From the NCBI GenBank assembly GCA_027021185.1, contig JALUUU010000074.1, positions 1 through 13,653 on the forward strand: a stretch of 13,653 nucleotides of DNA. Reading direction: 5' to 3'. Numbering within the stretch: the first letter of the stretch is position 1; each line of letters opens with the position of its first letter. A program made the position numbers and the translations under genes. The notes under the pieces are model-generated. The model made no database searches and was not told the origin of the DNA. It saw nothing but the letters and a program-made list of their open reading frames with translations. Source of the DNA: an archaeon. Its GTDB lineage: Archaea > Hydrothermarchaeota > Hydrothermarchaeia > Hydrothermarchaeales > JALUUU01. Positions 6,164-13,064 of this stretch are shown piece by piece.

Positions 6164-6468
6164 TGGCGGTTTGTGAAGTATGTGGTTTACCTAAGGAACT
6201 TTGCGTCTGCGAGGACATCGCCAGGGAAGCCCAGAAGATAAAAGTCTACACAACGAGACGGAAATTCGGGAAGTTGATGACGGTCGTTGAGGGAATAGAC
6301 GACCGAAGCATCGATTTGAAGGAGCTTGTAAAGATCCTGAAAACAGAATGCGCATGTGGCGGAACATTTAAAGATAAGCGCATCGAGCTTCAGGGTGATC
6401 ATAAGGAGAAAGTCAAAGACATGCTCCTGCGCATAGGCTTCTCCCAAGACTTAATAGAGGTCAAGTAA
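6163..6468 (+). CDS. sui1: Translation initiation factor aIF1 (SUI1/eIF1 family)
   Basis: aIF1 binds the small subunit near the P site and enforces correct start-codon choice, especially on messages with Shine-Dalgarno sites. The 101-residue protein has an N-terminal putative zinc site made of C4, C7, C14 and C16 (CEVCGLPKELCVC), then the SUI1 fold with KIKVYTTRRKFGKLMTVVEGID, ILKTECACGGTFKD at about 58-71 and the end ELQGDHKEKVKDMLLRIGF. Its place between uL29 and rnp1 is usual for archaea. Translation is probably coupled to uL29, as stop and start share one base. Confidence 0.96.
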   Translation: MAVCEVCGLPKELCVCEDIAREAQKIKVYTTRRKFGKLMTVVEGIDDRSIDLKELVKILKTECACGGTFKDKRIELQGDHKEKVKDMLLRIGFSQDLIEVK

Positions 6469-6499
6469 GAGCCTTCCCAGTGCCTACAGGCCTTTCGTG

Positions 6500-6769
6500 A
6501 TGACTGAGATACGTCGTAGAGATATCCTTAAACACGAATTAATAGGCCTCGAGGGCGAGATAGTATCAGCTTCCGACCCTACCCTCGTGGGCAAAAAAGG
6601 GTTAATAGTCGACGAAACCATGAACACCCTTCTCCTCGCCACATCCAGAGGGGAGAAGCGGATTCCCAAGAAAAACGTGGTTATTAAAGTGAAGATTAAT
6701 AAAGAGGAAGTAGTAATTCAGGGAAAAAGATTAATAGGAAGACCTGAAGACAGGGTGAAGAACAAATGA
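6500..6769 (+). CDS. rnp1: RNase P protein component 1 (Rpp29/Pop4)
   Basis: Rpp29 is a subunit of archaeal RNase P, which removes the 5' leader from tRNA precursors; it pairs with Rpp21. The 89 residues form the family's Sm-like barrel: IRRRDILKHELIGLEGEIV, SDPTLVGKKGLIVDETMNTLLL and RGEKRIPKKNVVIKVK. The preceding gap of 31 bases is the widest inside the ribosomal block and holds no clear Shine-Dalgarno site. GTG at 6497 and ATG at 6500 are adjacent in-frame starts; no other start codon exists before an upstream in-frame stop. The gene ends in an ATGA overlap with uS17. Confidence 0.93.
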   Translation: MTEIRRRDILKHELIGLEGEIVSASDPTLVGKKGLIVDETMNTLLLATSRGEKRIPKKNVVIKVKINKEEVVIQGKRLIGRPEDRVKNK

Positions 6770-7092
6770 GAGACATCGGAATAGACGTCAGGCCTCCTGA
6801 AAAGGAATGCGACGACGCCCACTGTCCCTTTCACGGATCCCTAAAAGTAAGGGGGCAGGTGATAAGGGGAGTGGTCGCCAGCGATAAGATGAAGGGCACG
6901 GTAGTTGTGAGAAGGGATTATCACCATTATCTTAGGAAGTATGAGAGATACGAGAAAAGGATGTCTAGGCTTCTCGCCCATAATCCTCCTTGCATAAACG
7001 CCCAGGTGGGCGATGAGGTAAGGATAATGGAGTGCAGACCCCTCAGTAAAGGAACTAGCTTTGTCGTTGTGGAGAGGAGGGGGGAGAAATGA
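6766..7092 (+). CDS. rps17: 30S ribosomal protein uS17
   Basis: uS17 binds 16S rRNA in the 5' domain and is a primary assembly protein. The 108-residue archaeal form has an N-terminal extension with C15, C20 and H23 in CDDAHCPFHG, possibly part of a metal site. The OB-fold core follows with GQVIRGVVASDKMKGTVVVRRDYHHY, and then GDEVRIMECRPLSKGTSFVVVER. Both ends overlap the neighbouring genes as ATGA, and GGAGGGGGGAG near its 3' end serves uL14. Confidence 0.97.
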   Translation: MRDIGIDVRPPEKECDDAHCPFHGSLKVRGQVIRGVVASDKMKGTVVVRRDYHHYLRKYERYEKRMSRLLAHNPPCINAQVGDEVRIMECRPLSKGTSFVVVERRGEK

Positions 7093-7487
7093 GGGGGGTT
7101 AAGGCTGACATTGTTAGGGCTCTGCCCAGCGGGGCGAGGGTCGGATGCATCGACAACTCAGGAGCTAAGATCATCGAGATAATCTCTGTAAGAGGGAGCG
7201 GAGGGGTTAGGCGCCGGATGCCCAGCGCCGGGGTAGGTGACATAGTGGTGGCGAGCGTGAAAAAAGGCACCCCTGAGATGAGGAAGCAGAAGGTTTACGC
7301 AGTTATCGTGAGGCAGAGGCAGGAGTACCGCCGACCCAACGGTATGCGGGTCAGCTTTGAGGATAATGCCGCCGTCATAACTAATGAGCGGGGAGAGCCT
7401 AAGGGTTCTGATATCAAGGGGCCCGTGGCCAAGGAGGCTGCGGAGCGCTGGTCTAAGATCGCGGGGCTGGCTAAAATAGTCGTGTGA
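7089..7487 (+). CDS. rpl14: 50S ribosomal protein uL14
   Basis: uL14 lies at the subunit interface, forms an intersubunit bridge and binds aIF6. The 132-residue protein shows RALPSGARVGCIDNSGAKIIEIISVRG near the N-terminus, GVGDIVVASVKKGTPEMRKQKVYAVIVRQ in the middle, then RVSFEDNAAVITNERGEPKGSDIKGPVAKEAAERW. It is complete and ordinary in length. The start overlaps the uS17 stop by ATGA behind a strong G-rich ribosome binding site. Confidence 0.98.
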   Translation: MRGVKADIVRALPSGARVGCIDNSGAKIIEIISVRGSGGVRRRMPSAGVGDIVVASVKKGTPEMRKQKVYAVIVRQRQEYRRPNGMRVSFEDNAAVITNERGEPKGSDIKGPVAKEAAERWSKIAGLAKIVV

Positions 7488-7496
7488 GGTGGAGAA

Positions 7497-7826
7497 ATGG
7501 AGTCAAGGCAACCGGGGAAACAGAGAAAGGCTCTCTATACGAGTCCCCTTCATAAGAGGCAGAAGATGGTATCCGCCCCCCTCAGTGAAAAGCTGCGCTC
7601 CAAGCAAAAAAGGCGCTCTATGGGACTTAAAAAAGGGGACACCGTGGTTGTAATGCGCGGCGACTATAAGGGTCATAAAGGGAAGGTTGTTAAGGTAAGT
7701 TTAAAAAGGAGAAAAATCTTTGTAGAAGGGGTCACTGTTCAAAAGGCCGACGGCAGTGACAGGTTCTACCCCGTTGATCCTTCTAATGTTAGAATCGTTA
7801 AACTGGCTAAGAGGACTAAGAAATGA
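7497..7826 (+). CDS. rpl24: 50S ribosomal protein uL24
   Basis: uL24 starts assembly of the large subunit and sits near the tunnel exit. The 109 residues include the archaeal N-terminal part KQRKALYTSPLHKRQKMVSAPLSEKLRSK, then the KOW motif in MGLKKGDTVVVMRGDYKGHKGKVVKVSLKRRKIFVEGV and VDPSNVRIVKL. GAGGTGGAG overlaps the uL14 stop and fixes the start. The gene overlaps eS4 by ATGA. Confidence 0.97.
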   Translation: MESRQPGKQRKALYTSPLHKRQKMVSAPLSEKLRSKQKRRSMGLKKGDTVVVMRGDYKGHKGKVVKVSLKRRKIFVEGVTVQKADGSDRFYPVDPSNVRIVKLAKRTKK

Positions 7827-8539
7827 AGAGGCATTTGAAAAGACTCGCGGCTCCTAAGGCCTGGAGGCTCCCGAGAAAGGAGCGAAAATGGACGGTTAAG
7901 ACCTCTCCAGGTCCCCACAGGACCGACAAGTCCCTTCCCCTCCTCCTTGTGGTGAGGGATTTCCTGGGGCACGGCAAGACGAGCCGGGAGGCTAAAAGAA
8001 TTATCAAAGAAGGAAAAATCCTCGTGGACAAGCGGGTGAGGAAGGATCACAAGTTCCCAGTAGGCTTAATGGACATAGTGGAGATACCTGATGTCAAGGA
8101 GCGATGGCTTGTCCTCTTCGACAGTAAGGGAAAAATAAAGCTCAACAAGCTAACGATAAAAGGGGCGAAGCACAAGCTTTGCAGGATCATGGATAAGACC
8201 ATGGTGAGGGGGGGCAAGATCCAGCTGAACCTCCACGACGGCAGGAACATCCTCGTGGATCCTGAAAAAGACGGATACAAGACCAAGGACACGATCCTTC
8301 TGGATCTCAAGAAAAACAAGATAGTTGGGCATCTGCCCTTCAAAGAGGGGAGCAAGGCCCTGATAACAGGGGGTAAACACATTTCCAGAGTTGCTGAGAT
8401 CAAGGAGTACAGAGTGAAGCGCGGATCTGAGTCTAATATTGTCGTGCTGGAGGATGATGACGGAGTATTCGAGACCATAGAGGACTACGTATTCGTCGTT
8501 GGAGACGATAAACTCGCAGTCCGGGAGGTCGCTAAATGA
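7823..8539 (+). CDS. rps4e: 30S ribosomal protein eS4
   Basis: eS4 is found in archaea and eukaryotes only and binds the body of the small subunit. The 238-residue protein starts KRHLKRLAAPKAWRLPRKERKW, the usual family opening. An S4-type RNA-binding domain follows at about 37-90 (DFLGHGKTSREAKRIIKEGKILVDKRVRKD), then the central domain with NLHDGRNILV, and a KOW motif near the C-terminus in LITGGKHISRVAEIKEY. It overlaps both uL24 and uL5 by ATGA. GGAGGT close to its 3' end is the ribosome binding site of uL5. Confidence 0.97.
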   Translation: MKRHLKRLAAPKAWRLPRKERKWTVKTSPGPHRTDKSLPLLLVVRDFLGHGKTSREAKRIIKEGKILVDKRVRKDHKFPVGLMDIVEIPDVKERWLVLFDSKGKIKLNKLTIKGAKHKLCRIMDKTMVRGGKIQLNLHDGRNILVDPEKDGYKTKDTILLDLKKNKIVGHLPFKEGSKALITGGKHISRVAEIKEYRVKRGSESNIVVLEDDDGVFETIEDYVFVVGDDKLAVREVAK

Positions 8540-9045
8540 ATGTGATGAGGGAGCTCAAGATCGCTAAGGTGACCGTTAACATGGGCGTTGGAGAAGGCGG
8601 GGAACGCCTCGCCAAGGCCGAAGCCCTCTTGGAGCAGCTCACCGGTCAGCGTCCAATAAAAACCTATGCCAAGGCCACTAATCAGACCTTCGGGATAAGG
8701 AAGGGCTCCCCCATAGCGTGTAAGGTAACCCTCCGGGGATCAAAGGCAGAAAAGTTTCTAAAAAAGGCCCTAGAGGCCGTGGAGCACAGGATCCAGAAAA
8801 AAAGCATTGATAGTTGGGGAAATCTTTCCTTCGGCATAAAAGAGCATATAGATATCCCTGGGGTGCGTTATGATCCATCCGTGGGCATCTTTGGCATGGA
8901 TGTATGCATAACCGTGGAGCGCCCGGGGTACAGGATAAAGAGGAGGCGTATAGGCACGAGGAAGATTTCCAAAGCACATATTGTAACTCCGGAGGAGTCC
9001 ATCAATTTTCTAAAGGAGAGATACGGTGTTAAAGTCGAGGGATAA
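8536..9045 (+). CDS. rpl5: 50S ribosomal protein uL5
   Basis: uL5 binds 5S rRNA and touches the P-site tRNA and the small-subunit head. The 169-residue protein shows KVTVNMGVGEGGERLAKAEALLEQLTGQRP, KATNQTFGIRKGSPIACKVTLRG, then FGIKEHIDIPGVRYDPSVGIFGMDVCITVERPGYRIKRR. ATG at 8536 is preferred over the in-frame ATG at 8545 because GGAGGT at 8524-8529 has suitable spacing to it and because it makes an ATGA overlap with eS4, as at five other junctions in the block. Confidence 0.97.
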   Translation: MNVMRELKIAKVTVNMGVGEGGERLAKAEALLEQLTGQRPIKTYAKATNQTFGIRKGSPIACKVTLRGSKAEKFLKKALEAVEHRIQKKSIDSWGNLSFGIKEHIDIPGVRYDPSVGIFGMDVCITVERPGYRIKRRRIGTRKISKAHIVTPEESINFLKERYGVKVEG

Positions 9046-9046
9046 C

Positions 9047-9190
9047 ATGCCAGCGAAGGTTGGTAAAGGAACGAGGAAGTGCAAAAGATGCGGGTCACAC
9101 GGACCGGTAATAAGGAGGTACGGCCTCTACATATGCAGGCACTGCTTCAGGGAGATTGCCAGCGAGATAGGCTTCAAAAAATACGAGTGA
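9047..9190 (+). CDS. rps14: 30S ribosomal protein uS14, zinc-binding type
   Basis: uS14 sits in the head of the small subunit. The 47-residue protein is complete: it opens MPAKVGKGTRKCKRCGSHGP, then has VIRRYGLYICRHCFREIASEIGFKKYE. The four cysteines C12, C15, C30 and C33 form the zinc site of the short uS14 type, near the usual archaeal length of about 50 residues. It starts one base after the uL5 stop, behind GAGGGAT, and is followed nine bases later by uS8. Its position between uL5 and uS8 is the standard one. Confidence 0.97.
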   Translation: MPAKVGKGTRKCKRCGSHGPVIRRYGLYICRHCFREIASEIGFKKYE

Positions 9191-9199
9191 GGTAATAAC

Positions 9200-9589
9200 A
9201 TGCAAATGGACCCCCTTGCGGACGCGCTCTCGAATCTGAAGAACAACGAGAGCACAGGAAACCTGAGGGCAGTCATAAAGCCGGCCTCCAAGCTGATAGG
9301 CAAAGTGCTGAAGGTGATGCAGGATCACGGATACATAGAGGAATACAAGTTTATTGAAGACGGTAAGGCAGGGCTATTTGAGGTTAAGCTCGCAGGAAAA
9401 ATAAATAACTGCGGTGTTATAAGGCCACGGTATCCGGTTGGTAAGAGAGACTTCGAGGTGTATGAGAAGCGCTTTCTACCTGCCAGTGACTTCGGGATTC
9501 TTATTGTAAGCACCCCCAAGGGGGTGATGTCCCACAACGAGGCAAGGAAACTCGGGGTGGGCGGCCGGCTGCTGGCCTTTGTATACTGA
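9200..9589 (+). CDS. rps8: 30S ribosomal protein uS8
   Basis: uS8 binds helix 21 of 16S rRNA and is a primary assembly protein; in several organisms it or its bacterial counterpart represses spc-operon translation. The 129 residues include DPLADALSNLKNNESTGNLRAVIKPASKLIGKVLKVMQDHGYI, VIRPRYPVGKRDFEVYEKRFLP, and the rRNA-binding segment ILIVSTPKGVMSHNEARKLGVGGRLLAFVY. GAGGT at 9189-9193 places the start at 9200 rather than at the in-frame ATG at 9206. Confidence 0.97.
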   Translation: MQMDPLADALSNLKNNESTGNLRAVIKPASKLIGKVLKVMQDHGYIEEYKFIEDGKAGLFEVKLAGKINNCGVIRPRYPVGKRDFEVYEKRFLPASDFGILIVSTPKGVMSHNEARKLGVGGRLLAFVY

Positions 9590-9593
9590 GGTG
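9588..9593 (+). promoter_or_regulatory. Ribosome binding site deciding the uL6 start
   Basis: GAGGTG overlaps the uS8 stop TGA (9587-9589) and lies six bases before ATG at 9600. It supports that start over a TTG at 9579 in the same frame, which has no such site, and over ATG at 9618. Confidence 0.65.
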
Positions 9594-9599
9594 TCGGAT

Positions 9600-10145
9600 A
9601 TGAGCTCAGGGAAATTCATGGAGGAAATTGAAATTCCTGAAGGGGTTGAGATTGTTCAGGAGGGCAGCAAGATAACTGTCCGCGGCCCGAAGGGAGAGGT
9701 CTCCAGGAACCTGAGTTATCCAGGAGTCAAGATCGTTAAAAAAGACGGGAAAGTAGTTGTCTCCACCGAGAGCGGTAGGAAGGCCCAGAAGGGAATGATG
9801 GGCACTTTTGCGTCTCACATCAGGAATATGGTGAAGGGGGTTACAGAGGGCTATGAGTACAAGCTCAAGGTTGTGTACGCCCACTTCCCCATGAGCGTTA
9901 AGGTTGTTGGTCGGGAGGTTGTGGTGGAGAACTTCCTCGGGGAAAAGATTCCCCGGCGGGTGAAGATAGTCGGCGGATGTGAGGTAAAGGTCAAAGGAAC
10001 CGATGTCTTCGTAAAGGGCATCGATAAAGAAGAAGTGGGACAAACATGCGCCAATATCGAGATGCTGACCAGGGTTAAAAACAGAGACGCCAGGGTATTT
10101 CAGGACGGTATCTACCTGGTTGAGAGAGACGGTGTTAAAGTATGA
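9600..10145 (+). CDS. rpl6: 50S ribosomal protein uL6
   Basis: uL6 binds next to the sarcin-ricin loop, close to the elongation factor site. The 181-residue protein has the family's two related alpha/beta domains. The first includes IPEGVEIVQEGSKITVRGPKGEVSR and RKAQKGMMGTFASHIRNMVKGVTEGYEYKLKVVYAHFP; the second includes EVVVENFLGEKIPRRVKIVGGCEVKVKGTDVFVKG and TRVKNRDARVFQDGIYL. A second in-frame ATG at 9618 would give a protein starting MEEIEIPEG, so the first six residues are less certain. It ends in an ATGA overlap with eL32. Confidence 0.96.
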   Translation: MSSGKFMEEIEIPEGVEIVQEGSKITVRGPKGEVSRNLSYPGVKIVKKDGKVVVSTESGRKAQKGMMGTFASHIRNMVKGVTEGYEYKLKVVYAHFPMSVKVVGREVVVENFLGEKIPRRVKIVGGCEVKVKGTDVFVKGIDKEEVGQTCANIEMLTRVKNRDARVFQDGIYLVERDGVKV

Positions 10146-10459
10146 AGTTCCTCAGGAGCGAGACTCACAGATACAAAAAACTAGAGAAGAAATGGAAGAA
10201 GCCCAGGGGCAGGCATCATAAGATGCGCCGCTCCTTCAGAGGCAAACCCCTGTCCCCAAGCATAGGCTACCGTGGAACCAACGGTGCCCGGGGGCTCCAT
10301 CCCTCAGGTTTCCAAGAAGTCATCGTGCATAATCCATCTGAGTTAGACGGCATTGACAGCCAAAGACAGGCCGTAAGAGTGGCCGCTGGAGTTGGTAAGA
10401 GGAAAAAGGCGGAAATCATTAAAAAGGCGGAAAAACTAAAATTGAAGGTCTTGAATTAG
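10142..10459 (+). CDS. rpl32e: 50S ribosomal protein eL32, short N-terminus
   Basis: eL32 is a large-subunit protein shared by archaea and eukaryotes. The 105 residues begin directly with KFLRSETHRYKKLEKKWKKPRGRHHKMRR, then show IGYRGTNGARGLHPSGFQEVIVHNPSEL and the C-terminal helix VGKRKKAEIIKKAEKLKLKVLN. Archaeal relatives such as Pyrococcus eL32 have about 130 residues, with a basic N-terminal segment before the FLR block that is missing here. The start cannot lie further upstream, because an in-frame TAA stands at 10136-10138. The ATGA overlap with uL6 also supports this start. Confidence 0.95.
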   Translation: MKFLRSETHRYKKLEKKWKKPRGRHHKMRRSFRGKPLSPSIGYRGTNGARGLHPSGFQEVIVHNPSELDGIDSQRQAVRVAAGVGKRKKAEIIKKAEKLKLKVLN

Positions 10460-10469
10460 AGGTTTTGCC

Positions 10470-10910
10470 ATGGATCTTAAGACGTCCAGGAGACTTGCAG
10501 CATCCATCTTGAAGGTTGGAGAAGGCAGAGTATGGCTTGATCCGGAGGATGCCGAAGCGATTGCCGCAGCCGTTACCAGGGAGGATATCAGGCGCCTTAT
10601 AAAGGCGGGAGCGATCCAGGCGAAGCCCGTTAAGGGAGTGAGCAGGTACAGGGCTAGGAAGAACCGCATCCAGAGGATGAAAGGCAGGCGCCAGGGGCCC
10701 GGGAAGAGGAAGGGCCGGAAGGGCGCAAGGCTCGCCCGTAAGAAGAGATGGATGGCCACTATACGGGCTATACGGAGGAGGCTCAGAGAGTTCAGGGATT
10801 CTGGTGAAATAGACACCAGGAGATACAGGAAGCTTTACCTCATGGCAAAGGGCGGAGCCTTCAGGAGTAAAGCCCACCTAGAGGCAGCGGTAAAGGAGTC
10901 CAGGAGGTAA
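10470..10910 (+). CDS. rpl19e: 50S ribosomal protein eL19
   Basis: eL19 is an archaeal/eukaryotic protein that forms an intersubunit bridge and lies near the tunnel exit. The 146-residue protein begins MDLKTSRRLAASILKVGEGRVWLDP, with VTREDIRRLIKAGAIQAKPVKGVSR at about 34-60, an arginine-rich linker, and a long C-terminal helix region KRWMATIRAIRRRLREFRDSGEIDTRRYRKLYLMAKGGAFRS. GAGGTT after the eL32 stop is the likely ribosome binding site. Its own last codons hold the GGAGGTAA that serves uL18. Confidence 0.97.
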   Translation: MDLKTSRRLAASILKVGEGRVWLDPEDAEAIAAAVTREDIRRLIKAGAIQAKPVKGVSRYRARKNRIQRMKGRRQGPGKRKGRKGARLARKKRWMATIRAIRRRLREFRDSGEIDTRRYRKLYLMAKGGAFRSKAHLEAAVKESRR

Positions 10911-10912
10911 CT

Positions 10913-11485
10913 ATGGCTAGAAGCGCGAGATACAGGGTGCCCTTCAGAAGGAAAAGGATCGGTAAAACTGACTACAGGAAGAGGCTGCGCTTTCTCCTTT
11001 CTAAGACTCCCAGGCTGGCCGTGAGGAAAAGCCTTAAAAACATACGGGTGCAGCTCATCGAGTACTCTCCCTCTGGTGATAGGGTTGTCGCTTCGGCCCA
11101 CTCTAACGAGCTGAGAAAATATGGCTGGCTGGGCTCAACATCCAACACCTGCGCAGCTTACCTAGTTGGACTGTTATGCGCCAAGAAGGCCTTACAGAAA
11201 AAGTATTCCCAGGCTATTCTGGATATCGGGTTCCACGCACCCACCAAGGGTGCAAAAATCTTTGCCGCCCTGCGGGGAGCCCTGGATGGCGGTTTGGAGA
11301 TACCTCATAGGGAGGATTTGATCCCTGAGGAAGCAAGGATCAAAGGAGAGCATGTGGCGGCGTATGCAAAACTCGTGGATAAAAATAAGCAATTCTCTAA
11401 ATACATAGAGAGCAACCTCGACCCAGAGGGACTTCCTGATCATTTTGAGGAGGTTAAGAAGCGTATTCTGGGCTCCAAAGATTAG
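10913..11485 (+). CDS. rpl18: 50S ribosomal protein uL18
   Basis: uL18 binds 5S rRNA together with uL5. The 190 residues match the longer archaeal form: RYRVPFRRKRIGKTDYRKRLRFLLSKTPRLAVRKSLKNIRVQLIEY at the N-terminus, STSNTCAAYLVGLLCAKKA at about 77-95, AILDIGFHAPTKGAKIFAALRGALDGGLEIPH in the middle, and a C-terminal helical end. It starts two bases after eL19. The downstream spacer to uS5 contains GGAGGATGA. Confidence 0.97.
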   Translation: MARSARYRVPFRRKRIGKTDYRKRLRFLLSKTPRLAVRKSLKNIRVQLIEYSPSGDRVVASAHSNELRKYGWLGSTSNTCAAYLVGLLCAKKALQKKYSQAILDIGFHAPTKGAKIFAALRGALDGGLEIPHREDLIPEEARIKGEHVAAYAKLVDKNKQFSKYIESNLDPEGLPDHFEEVKKRILGSKD

Positions 11486-11498
11486 TGGAGGATGAAAG

Positions 11499-12143
11499 AT
11501 GGACGACTGGGAACCGGTGACAAGGCTCGGAAGGATGGTTAAGAGCGGAGAGATCAGGGATATCAAGGACGTGTTCAAGTCCGGGCTGCCGATTATGGAG
11601 ACGGAGATCATCGATACCCTTCTCCCAGACATGGAGGAAGAAGTACTGGACATAAACATTGTTCAGAGGATGCATAAATCCGGCAGAAGGGTCAGATTCA
11701 GGGCGACTGTCGTCATCGGTAATAAAGACGGTTATGTAGGTCTCGGAAATGCCGTTGCCAAAGAGGTTGGACCTGCCATCCGGAAGGCAATCAGGGTGGC
11801 CAAACTTAATCTAATCCAGATAAGAAGGGGATGTGGCAGCTGGGAATGCGGATGCGGAACGGCTCACAGCGTTCCCTTCACAGTCACAGGTAAATCCGGC
11901 AGCGTCAGGGTCACACTAATACCTGCCCCCAAGGGCCTGGGTCTAGCCACGGGCGATGTTTCAAAGAAAGTCCTGACCCTGGCAGGGATCACCGACGTGT
12001 GGTCCCGGACCAGCGGGCAGACCAAGAGCACTGTAAATACCGCTAAGGCTACCTTCGACGCCTTGAGGCAGACCGCTCTGATAAAGATAACCCCTGATCA
12101 AGCCAAAAAGCTGGGAATAATAGAGGGCATGGTGGAGGCATAA
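11499..12143 (+). CDS. rps5: 30S ribosomal protein uS5
   Basis: uS5 lies at the mRNA entry channel and affects decoding accuracy. The 214-residue archaeal form has an N-terminal extension with WEPVTRLGRMVKSGEI, then the double-stranded RNA-binding-like domain from about residue 50 (VQRMHKSGRRVRFRATVVIGNKDGYVGLG), the archaeal cysteine-rich piece RRGCGSWECGCGTAHSVPF, and the S5 fold with PAPKGLGLATGDVSKKVLTLAGI. GGAGGATGA at 11487-11495 is the ribosome binding site. A 21-base gap with GGAGG and GGTGA follows before uL30. Confidence 0.97.
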   Translation: MDDWEPVTRLGRMVKSGEIRDIKDVFKSGLPIMETEIIDTLLPDMEEEVLDINIVQRMHKSGRRVRFRATVVIGNKDGYVGLGNAVAKEVGPAIRKAIRVAKLNLIQIRRGCGSWECGCGTAHSVPFTVTGKSGSVRVTLIPAPKGLGLATGDVSKKVLTLAGITDVWSRTSGQTKSTVNTAKATFDALRQTALIKITPDQAKKLGIIEGMVEA

Positions 12144-12164
12144 TCACGGAGGTTTGGTGAAGAG

Positions 12165-12626
12165 ATGAGGCTAGCCGTGGTCAGGATAAGAGGCAGGGTA
12201 GGATTAAAGAAAGAGGTAGAAGACACCTTAAAGATGCTTAGGCTGACCCGGCCCAATTACTGCGTCCTAATAGATGATAGGAGAGAGTACCTGGGAATGA
12301 TCGCCAAGGTCAAGGACCACGTAACGTGGGGCGAGGTCGATGCCGAGGCGGTAGCCAGGCTCCTGAGGCTGAGAGGCGAGCTGGAGGGGGGGAAGAAGCT
12401 CACAGACAGCTATCTTAAGAAACACACTCCTTACAAAAGCATCGAAGCCTTCGCCAAGGATTTCGTAGCACATAAAGCAGAGCTCAAAGATATTCCTGGC
12501 CTGAGGCTTTTTTTCAGATTACATCCGCCTAGGAAGGGATACGGCGGGGTTAAGAGAAGCGTCAGGGAAGGCGGTGCCCTGGGGCTACGAAAAAACATGA
12601 AAGACCTTCTCTATAAGATGCGGTGA
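12165..12626 (+). CDS. rpl30: 50S ribosomal protein uL30
   Basis: The 153 residues match the long archaeal uL30, which is about twice the bacterial length. The first domain is LAVVRIRGRVGLKKEVEDTLKMLRLTRPNYCVLIDD, followed by LGMIAKVKDHVTWGEVDAEAVARLLRLRGEL, and the archaeal C-terminal part ends with FFRLHPPRKGYGGVKRSVREGGALG. GGTGAAGAG directly before the ATG is the ribosome binding site. The stop codon lies within the ribosome binding site of uL15. Confidence 0.97.
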   Translation: MRLAVVRIRGRVGLKKEVEDTLKMLRLTRPNYCVLIDDRREYLGMIAKVKDHVTWGEVDAEAVARLLRLRGELEGGKKLTDSYLKKHTPYKSIEAFAKDFVAHKAELKDIPGLRLFFRLHPPRKGYGGVKRSVREGGALGLRKNMKDLLYKMR

Positions 12627-12627
12627 T
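12622..12627 (+). promoter_or_regulatory. Ribosome binding site deciding the uL15 start
   Basis: GGTGAT overlaps the uL30 stop and matches the archaeal Shine-Dalgarno consensus. It lies four bases before ATG at 12632. An in-frame GTG at 12623, within this same site, would add three residues but would itself have no ribosome binding site. Confidence 0.65.
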
Positions 12628-12631
12628 AACG

Positions 12632-13060
12632 ATGGCCAGAGCTGACAGGAAAATAAGAAAAAAGAGGGGTTCAAGAACCTGCGGAAAAGGCAGCCACAAA
12701 AAGCACAGGGGAGCGGGAAGCAGAGGAGGAAAGGGGATGGCTGGCACTCATAAACACAAGATGACATGGGTTATAAAGCACGATCCGCGTCACTTCGGGA
12801 GATATGGGTTTAAGCTTCCCCCAGAGGTTAAGAGCAAGGTTAAAACAGTAAATGTGGGCGAATTGGAAGACCTGGCCAAGGCCCATGGAGTCAAGAAAGG
12901 CAAGAAAATAATCCTGGACCTGGCTTCCCTAGGATACGACAAAGTCCTGGGGAAGGGCATGGTGACTAAGGCGCTTGTTGTGAAGGCTCAAAAATTCACC
13001 GAGAAGGCTCTTAAAAAAATAGAGTCTGCCGGAGGAAAGGCTGAGTCCCTGCTGGAGTGA
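12632..13060 (+). CDS. rpl15: 50S ribosomal protein uL15
   Basis: uL15 is a late assembly protein with a long extension threading into 23S rRNA. The 142-residue archaeal form starts MARADRKIRKKRGSRTCGKG, continues with the glycine- and lysine-rich extension SHKKHRGAGSRGGKGMAG, then HKMTWVIKHDPRHFGRYGFKLPPEV, and has the globular domain with ILDLASLGYDKVLGKGMVTKALVVKAQKFTEKA. The ATG at 12632 was chosen because of the preceding GGTGAT. It ends four bases before secY, with GGAGTGAT at its end serving as the secY ribosome binding site. Confidence 0.97.
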   Translation: MARADRKIRKKRGSRTCGKGSHKKHRGAGSRGGKGMAGTHKHKMTWVIKHDPRHFGRYGFKLPPEVKSKVKTVNVGELEDLAKAHGVKKGKKIILDLASLGYDKVLGKGMVTKALVVKAQKFTEKALKKIESAGGKAESLLE

Positions 13061-13064
13061 TTTT

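Noticed and set aside
6163..6769. aIF1 and Rpp29 genes inside a ribosomal protein operon as a possible novel insertion
   Set aside because: This placement between uL29 and uS17 is a known conserved feature of archaeal operons.
10419..10877. Minus-strand open frames of 152 and 126 codons opposite eL19
   Set aside because: The Arg/Lys codons of eL19 avoid stops on the opposite strand, which gives Pro/Leu/Ser-rich shadow frames. No independent signal is present.
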